A stretch of DNA of 64,000 nt from Maribacter litopenaei. Lineage in GTDB: Bacteria > Bacteroidota > Bacteroidia > Flavobacteriales > Flavobacteriaceae. Of the stretch, positions 60,281 to 64,000 are shown one piece after another. The stretch is taken from contig NZ_CP104205.1 of NCBI RefSeq assembly GCF_025244665.1, positions 1,795,001 through 1,859,000 of the forward strand, written 5' to 3'. A program made the position numbers and the translations under genes. Below the pieces are notes generated by a model, which was not told the DNA's origin, did not search any database, and was given only the letters and a program-made list of their open reading frames with translations. Numbering within the stretch: position 1 is the first letter of the stretch; each line of letters starts with the position of its first letter.

Positions 60281-61214
60281 TCCCTCTCCGGAATTACCAA
60301 AGAGGCCACGATTCCTGAAATCAAGGCGACTGAAATCACGGTTAGCGAAACCCATTCGGGTAAATGCAGGTAATGGGAAAAGAGCATTTTCAAACCAACA
60401 AAGGCAAGGATGACCACCAAGCTATAGTTGATGAATCTGAATTTCTCCAACATTCGGAGATCAAGAAATACATGGAACGTAGGCCCAGGATGGCCAAAAT
60501 ATTGGAACTGAACACCAAAAATGGGTCGGCGGTAATCGCTAAAATAGCGGGTATACTATCCAAGGCAAATAGAATATCCGTCAACTCAATTACGATAAGT
60601 GCTACAAATAGGGGAGTGGCCGCTCGAACGCCCATCTTCTTTACGAAAAAATCATGACCGTTAATTTTTGAGGTAATGGGATATAATTTTTTCAAATTTC
60701 TGAAAACAAAGGAGTTTTCAGGATGAAAATCATGTTCATCGCCTTTCAGCATTTTAAAGGCAGTATACAATAGAAAAATCCCAAACACATAAATGACCCA
60801 ATCGAACTTTGTGATCAAGGCCACCCCAAAGAAAATCATAAGGGCCCTGAATACGATGGCACCCAAAATTCCCCAAAAAAGCACGCGATGTTGAAATACG
60901 GGAGGAATTTTAAACGATGTGAAAATCACGGCAATCACAAAGACGTTGTCCACACTCAGGGAAAGTTCTATCAAATATCCCGTAATGTATTTCAAAACGG
61001 CATCGTTGGCGGTGAGTCCGGTAGGGTTGTCTATCATGTTATTGGAAAACAGCCAATAAATGACCCCACTAAAGGACATTGCGATAGTCACCCACACAGC
61101 GATTCAAATTCCCGCTTCCTTGGATTTAATAACATGGTCGTGCTTATGAAAAACCCCAAGGTCCAAGGCCAGGAATACAAGAATACAGACAAGAAAGACA
61201 ATCCAAACTAACAT
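60277..61214 (-). CDS. TerC/Alx-family membrane protein, one in-frame stop and one frameshift
   Basis: About 312 codons, eight or nine membrane helices. Family motifs: GYLIELSLSVDNVFVIAVIF with acidic residues of the metal path, and ELTDILFALDSIPAI. Relatives export Mn2+ or take part in tellurite resistance. TGA at 61104-61106 replaces the Trp expected before IAVWVTIAMSF. The frame shifts at 60455-60457 (TCCGGAATG seen as TCCGAATG); repair gives FLISGMLEKFRFINYS and a C-terminus VIPERD. Start ATG 61214. Confidence 0.85.
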
Positions 61215-61391
61215 ATAAAGTCATTAAAGCGGTCGAAGGTACTAAATTATGGCATTTTCTCCATTGATTTTGGTCATATGAGGTCATAAAAAATGGTGTA
61301 GGATTCAAGTCAACATTTTGAGCAAAAGCACAAAGGGTTTTGGACTCGTGCCCTTAATTTTACATAAAAAGTTGAACCATAAAACTAAAAT

Positions 61392-61994
61392 ATGACGACT
61401 GTAGAACAACTACAATTAGACAATATCGCAAAAAACGACTATCAAATTTATCCCTTGTTAAAACAGCGTTACAGCCCACGAATTTTTAGTGATCAAGAAC
61501 TCACTGAAAAGGATGTAAACCGACTTTTTGAAGCGATACGATGGTCTGCAAGCTCTTACAACAGACAGCCATGGCGATTTATCTACGCACACAAAGGTTC
61601 GGAAGCCTATGATACGATTTTTGATTGCCTAAGCGATTTCAACCAAAAATGGGCCGGCAATGCCCCTTTTCTCATGTTGGCCGGTTACAAGAAGAATACT
61701 GATGAAGGCACCGAAAACTTTCATGCCCTGCACGATTTAGGCCTTTCCTTGGGTAATATGACAGTGCAAGCGGAATACATGGGCATTGGGGTACATCATA
61801 TGGCGGGAGTAAACTGGCAAAAGGCCCATGACGTCTTTAACGTACCTGAAGGCTACCATATCGCCACGGCCATCGCCATGGGCTTTTATGGTGGTGAACT
61901 CAATGATTTATCCGAAGACCTTAGGGAACAGGAAGGTGCAGAGAGAACCGGAAAGCCACAAACCGAATTTGCCTTTGAAGGAAGCTGGAAATAG
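61392..61994 (+). CDS. Nitroreductase-family protein
   Basis: Intact, 200 residues. FMN-binding elements: KQRYSPRIFS, IRWSASSYNRQPWRFIYA and GEL near the end. AEYMGIGVHHMAGVNWQKA is the family's dimer/FMN region. NAD(P)H-dependent reduction of nitro or quinone compounds. The physiological substrate is unknown. Single gene. Confidence 0.9.
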   Translation: MTTVEQLQLDNIAKNDYQIYPLLKQRYSPRIFSDQELTEKDVNRLFEAIRWSASSYNRQPWRFIYAHKGSEAYDTIFDCLSDFNQKWAGNAPFLMLAGYKKNTDEGTENFHALHDLGLSLGNMTVQAEYMGIGVHHMAGVNWQKAHDVFNVPEGYHIATAIAMGFYGGELNDLSEDLREQEGAERTGKPQTEFAFEGSWK

Positions 61995-62086
61995 TTCAAG
62001 CGGATTTTAATCGAAGAAATGGGGTGGTGGACGGACTCTTTGGTACTACTTTATGAATAGTGATTACTTTTCGTATAGAACACTAT

Positions 62087-62449
62087 ATGAAAATGAAATT
62101 CTATCCACAGACAGGATGCCTTCTGGCATGCATGCTGTTGGTTTTTTGTGCATCCTCGGCCCAAAAGGAGGATAAAAAAACCATCACCGTCCAAAAATAT
62201 ACCATAATGGACCAGTTTGCACCGTAATTGGTCATACCGCCCTCCGATCGCCTAGCCCTTAAAGAAGAAAGGATTGCCTATCAACGCCAGGCAAAACTGA
62301 TTTTGGACACCTTGGATATTTCCGATAGAAAACGAAGAAGGCTTCTAAAGGAATTAAGGCGTAATCCCTTTTCAAAGAATTTGGACAAAATTATAATGGC
62401 CGAATCGCACTTTGAGGATTCGGCCATTACTGCTGACAGCAATCAGTAA
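62087..62449 (+). CDS. Small secreted protein, one in-frame stop
   Basis: About 120 codons. Signal MKMKFYPQTGCLLACMLLVF ending in CASSAQ. The mature part is a charged helix (LALKEERIAYQRQAKLILDT). TAA at 62225-62227 sits in MDQFAP-stop-LVIPPSDRL in the same frame, and Glu is expected (CCGGAA seen as CCGTAA). No family recognised. Convergent with the HPF-like gene. If the stop were real, only a 46-residue peptide would be made. Confidence 0.6.
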
Positions 62450-62456
62450 AGCTAGG

Positions 62457-62768
62457 TTAATGATGCGTTTGCATTTTATCCTTTCGCTTTTGCAATTGTC
62501 TTTGTAATTCTTCTACAGATTTTGAAATGGAGGCCTCAAAGCTTCCCGTACTCGCATCCGCGAATAACCTTGGACCGGGAGCACTTAAGCGTATGTTGCA
62601 TATTTTTCCGGTATCCGGGGAACTGGTGTTTTCCTTTTTAAAAAAGACATCGGCACGCACTATAAAATCAAATTTATCCAACAGTTTTTCCAGTTTTTTG
62701 GCGGCCATAATCTCCAATCGGTTACTGGCCTTGACATCATCATATTCAAAATTGATATTCATAAGCAT
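62457..62768 (-). CDS. HPF/RaiA-type ribosome-associated protein
   Basis: Intact, 103 residues. Ribosome hibernation fold: NINFEYDDVKASNRLEIMA, KFDFIVRADVFFKKEN and LFADASTGSFEASISKSVEE with the basic end LQRQLQKRKDK. Short form without the C-terminal dimerisation domain of long HPF. Likely blocks ribosomes in stationary phase. ATG at 62768 or 62762, three residues apart. Confidence 0.87.
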   Translation of the reverse strand: MLMNINFEYDDVKASNRLEIMAAKKLEKLLDKFDFIVRADVFFKKENTSSPDTGKICNIRLSAPGPRLFADASTGSFEASISKSVEELQRQLQKRKDKMQTHH

Positions 62769-62899
62769 CGAATTAATTGTTTAGTTCAAATTACGAAATT
62801 CTCAGAAGTCACGTAAGCTATTTTTAAATAATTCTATATTCAAATTTAAATAAAGGTTAAAGTGTAAAAACTGATGATTATCATACTCCGATTAAGATT

Positions 62900-62907
62900 T
62901 AATTTTG
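62900..62907 (+). promoter_or_regulatory. Candidate -7 box upstream of the 62946 gene
   Basis: TAATTTTG matches TAnnTTTG, 38 nt before the ATG. Confidence 0.35.
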
Positions 62908-62945
62908 TACCTTATTGTATGAAAAATCCTTAAAAATACTACGAT

Positions 62946-63284
62946 ATGACTACAGAAACCCAAAAGACCCCTGCTAGCGTTCTCGATAGCGATTCTTGTT
63001 TGGTTTGGCTAGACAGAAGTTATAAGGATTTATTACAGTGGAAGCGAAAGCTGGAATCCTACCTCTTTGAGCCTACGACCTTACGGCAATTCGAAATAAA
63101 GCAACAACTGTCCGATAAAATGGAGGCCTTGGTAAAACGCCATAAGGAATTGGTGCAATTGGCCCGGAGCGGCAGAAGGTTGATTGGGAAACAAGTGGAG
63201 ATGATCAAGAACTATTTGGCGGAGACCCGTCAATTGGAAGATGGTGTACAGGAATATATGGGGATGTTACAGCCTACCCCTTAA
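62946..63284 (+). CDS. Small coiled-coil protein of unknown function
   Basis: Intact, 112 residues, no signal peptide. Long helical, charged segment (LRQFEIKQQLSDKMEALVKR, then RRLIGKQVEMIKNYL) that could be a coiled coil. No family recognised. It precedes the DUF4251 lipoprotein gene by 11 nt, and both probably share the terminator at 63899. Confidence 0.6.
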   Translation: MTTETQKTPASVLDSDSCLVWLDRSYKDLLQWKRKLESYLFEPTTLRQFEIKQQLSDKMEALVKRHKELVQLARSGRRLIGKQVEMIKNYLAETRQLEDGVQEYMGMLQPTP

Positions 63285-63295
63285 ACCGTATTTGG

Positions 63296-63865
63296 ATGAA
63301 AACTATTTGGAATATACTACTATTATGCGTCGCAACGTTCTTTATAGGTTGCGGCAGTGCCTCCAAGGTTTCCTATAGTCCGGAAGAAGTGAATGCCTTT
63401 AGGGACTTCTTGGACAATAAATCCTATGAATTTGTAGCAACAGTTGCGAATCCCATACCAAGCACCGGCATGACCGCTATTGCCAATACCGGATTATTGC
63501 CACCTGGTAGTACCGTTTCCAACATACAATTACAAGGTAATTTCAATTATTTAAGGGTGAAAGGCGATACCATTTCGGCATCTTTACCTTATTATGGAGA
63601 ACGTCAACAGGGAGGGGGCTATCACACTGATGCCGGAATTAAATTTAACGATGTACCTAGCTATTATTCCGAAGCCTACGATTCCGAAAAAAATGAAATG
63701 CGCATCAACTTTTCCATTTCGGGAAAATCGGAAGGGTATCGAGTGACCCTTTATCTATATCCCAATAAAAAAGCTACGGCTGTGGTCAATAGTAACCAAC
63801 GCTTTTCCATCCGTTATTTAGGGGAAATAAAAGCGCTGGAGGAAAAACCCGAGGTAAGTCGGTAA
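63296..63865 (+). CDS. DUF4251 lipoprotein
   Basis: Intact, 189 residues. The signal ends ATFFIGCGSA (lipobox). YEFVATVANPIPSTGM, IQLQGNFNYLRVKGDTISA and LPYYGERQQGGGYHTDAGIK are typical of the Bacteroidetes DUF4251 family of beta-rich envelope proteins. The function is unknown. Followed by a hairpin. Confidence 0.85.
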   Translation: MKTIWNILLLCVATFFIGCGSASKVSYSPEEVNAFRDFLDNKSYEFVATVANPIPSTGMTAIANTGLLPPGSTVSNIQLQGNFNYLRVKGDTISASLPYYGERQQGGGYHTDAGIKFNDVPSYYSEAYDSEKNEMRINFSISGKSEGYRVTLYLYPNKKATAVVNSNQRFSIRYLGEIKALEEKPEVSR

Positions 63866-63898
63866 AAGGGAAGCTTTTATAACCTGAAAATATCTTTT

Positions 63899-63931
63899 AA
63901 AGTAGGAGGGAGGGGGGCACCTACTTTTTAA
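63899..63931 (+). terminator. Hairpin terminator after DUF4251 gene
   Basis: AAAGTAGG pairs with CCTACTTT across a G-rich 13-nt loop, then T and A runs. Confidence 0.6.
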
Positions 63932-64000
63932 AAACACTCCAAAATCGTCAAAAAATATACTTTCATTTCGTTTTTTACTCAGTTTTCGTTAAAAACATGT

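Noticed and set aside
4045..61106. Programmed recoding or selenocysteine at TGA codons
   Set aside because: No SECIS-like hairpin or redox context is evident, the expected residue is Trp or similar, and other stops in the window are TAA and TAG.
1..64000. CRISPR array, transposon, prophage or tRNA/rRNA
   Set aside because: No regularly spaced repeats, transposase-like frames, phage structural genes or cloverleaf sequences were seen by eye; small structured RNAs cannot be excluded without a covariance search.

Overview
The window reads as chromosome from a marine-type member of the Flavobacteriaceae (Bacteroidetes). The evidence is the moderately AT-rich composition, many lipoproteins with short lipoboxes, Bacteroidetes -7 boxes (TAnnTTTG), and family content: DUF4252, DUF4251, DUF6340, DUF1835, LVIVD-repeat lipoprotein, TPR-membrane-HTH regulators, a fused 2-oxoacid dehydrogenase E1, and a short leuA. 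I see no rRNA, tRNA, CRISPR array, insertion sequence or prophage.

Layout. 1-9.6 kb: leuA-leuB, a flavobacterial unknown, an EamA exporter, a DUF4252 lipoprotein, panB-lspA-rluA, and small secreted proteins. 9.6-13.4 kb: a nucleoside hydrolase, then a radical-SAM/HhH protein with its DUF4130 partner, divergent from an S24 (LexA-like) HTH repressor across a ladder of TTCC/GGAA operators. 13.4-33.7 kb: mostly housekeeping and envelope genes (ggt, acpH, glmM, LpxL-type acyltransferase, rhomboid, TlpA-type redoxin, FAD/Fe-S oxidoreductase, LpxH-type hydrolase, aroC, dicarboxylate symporter, QEGLA protein). 33.7-41.2 kb: three tandem, translationally coupled TPR-membrane-HTH regulators with almost identical C-terminal halves, divergent from a lipoprotein of the cholesterol-dependent cytolysin family. 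The 294-bp intergene holds five TGTCCAT repeats. 41.3-54.1 kb: mutS2, ung, a response regulator, nucleoside phosphorylase, DUF1835, SUI1, a 2OG oxygenase, fused E1 and an OmpA-type lipoprotein. 54.2-60.3 kb: an eight-gene operon with a type III polyketide synthase, methyltransferase, flavoprotein, and its own enoyl reductase, dehydratase, ketosynthase and ACP, probably making a phenolic lipid. 60.3-64 kb: TerC, nitroreductase, an HPF-like protein and small envelope proteins.

Sequence quality. About 30 of roughly 66 genes are interrupted, including ones that should be indispensable (glmM and others). When each gene is read through, 31 lesions fall where CCGG can be restored (CCGG seen as CCGAG/CTCGG, CACGG/CCGTG, CGG/CCG, or CCGTA). 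A smaller set fits GGWCC sites or homopolymers. I therefore annotate interrupted genes at full span as functional genes with consensus errors, most simply explained by base-calling failure at modified CCGG in unpolished reads, and not as pseudogenes.

The best candidates for an undescribed system are the cytolysin-like lipoprotein with its regulator triplet and shared operator, then the type III PKS/FAS operon and the S24-controlled radical-SAM module.
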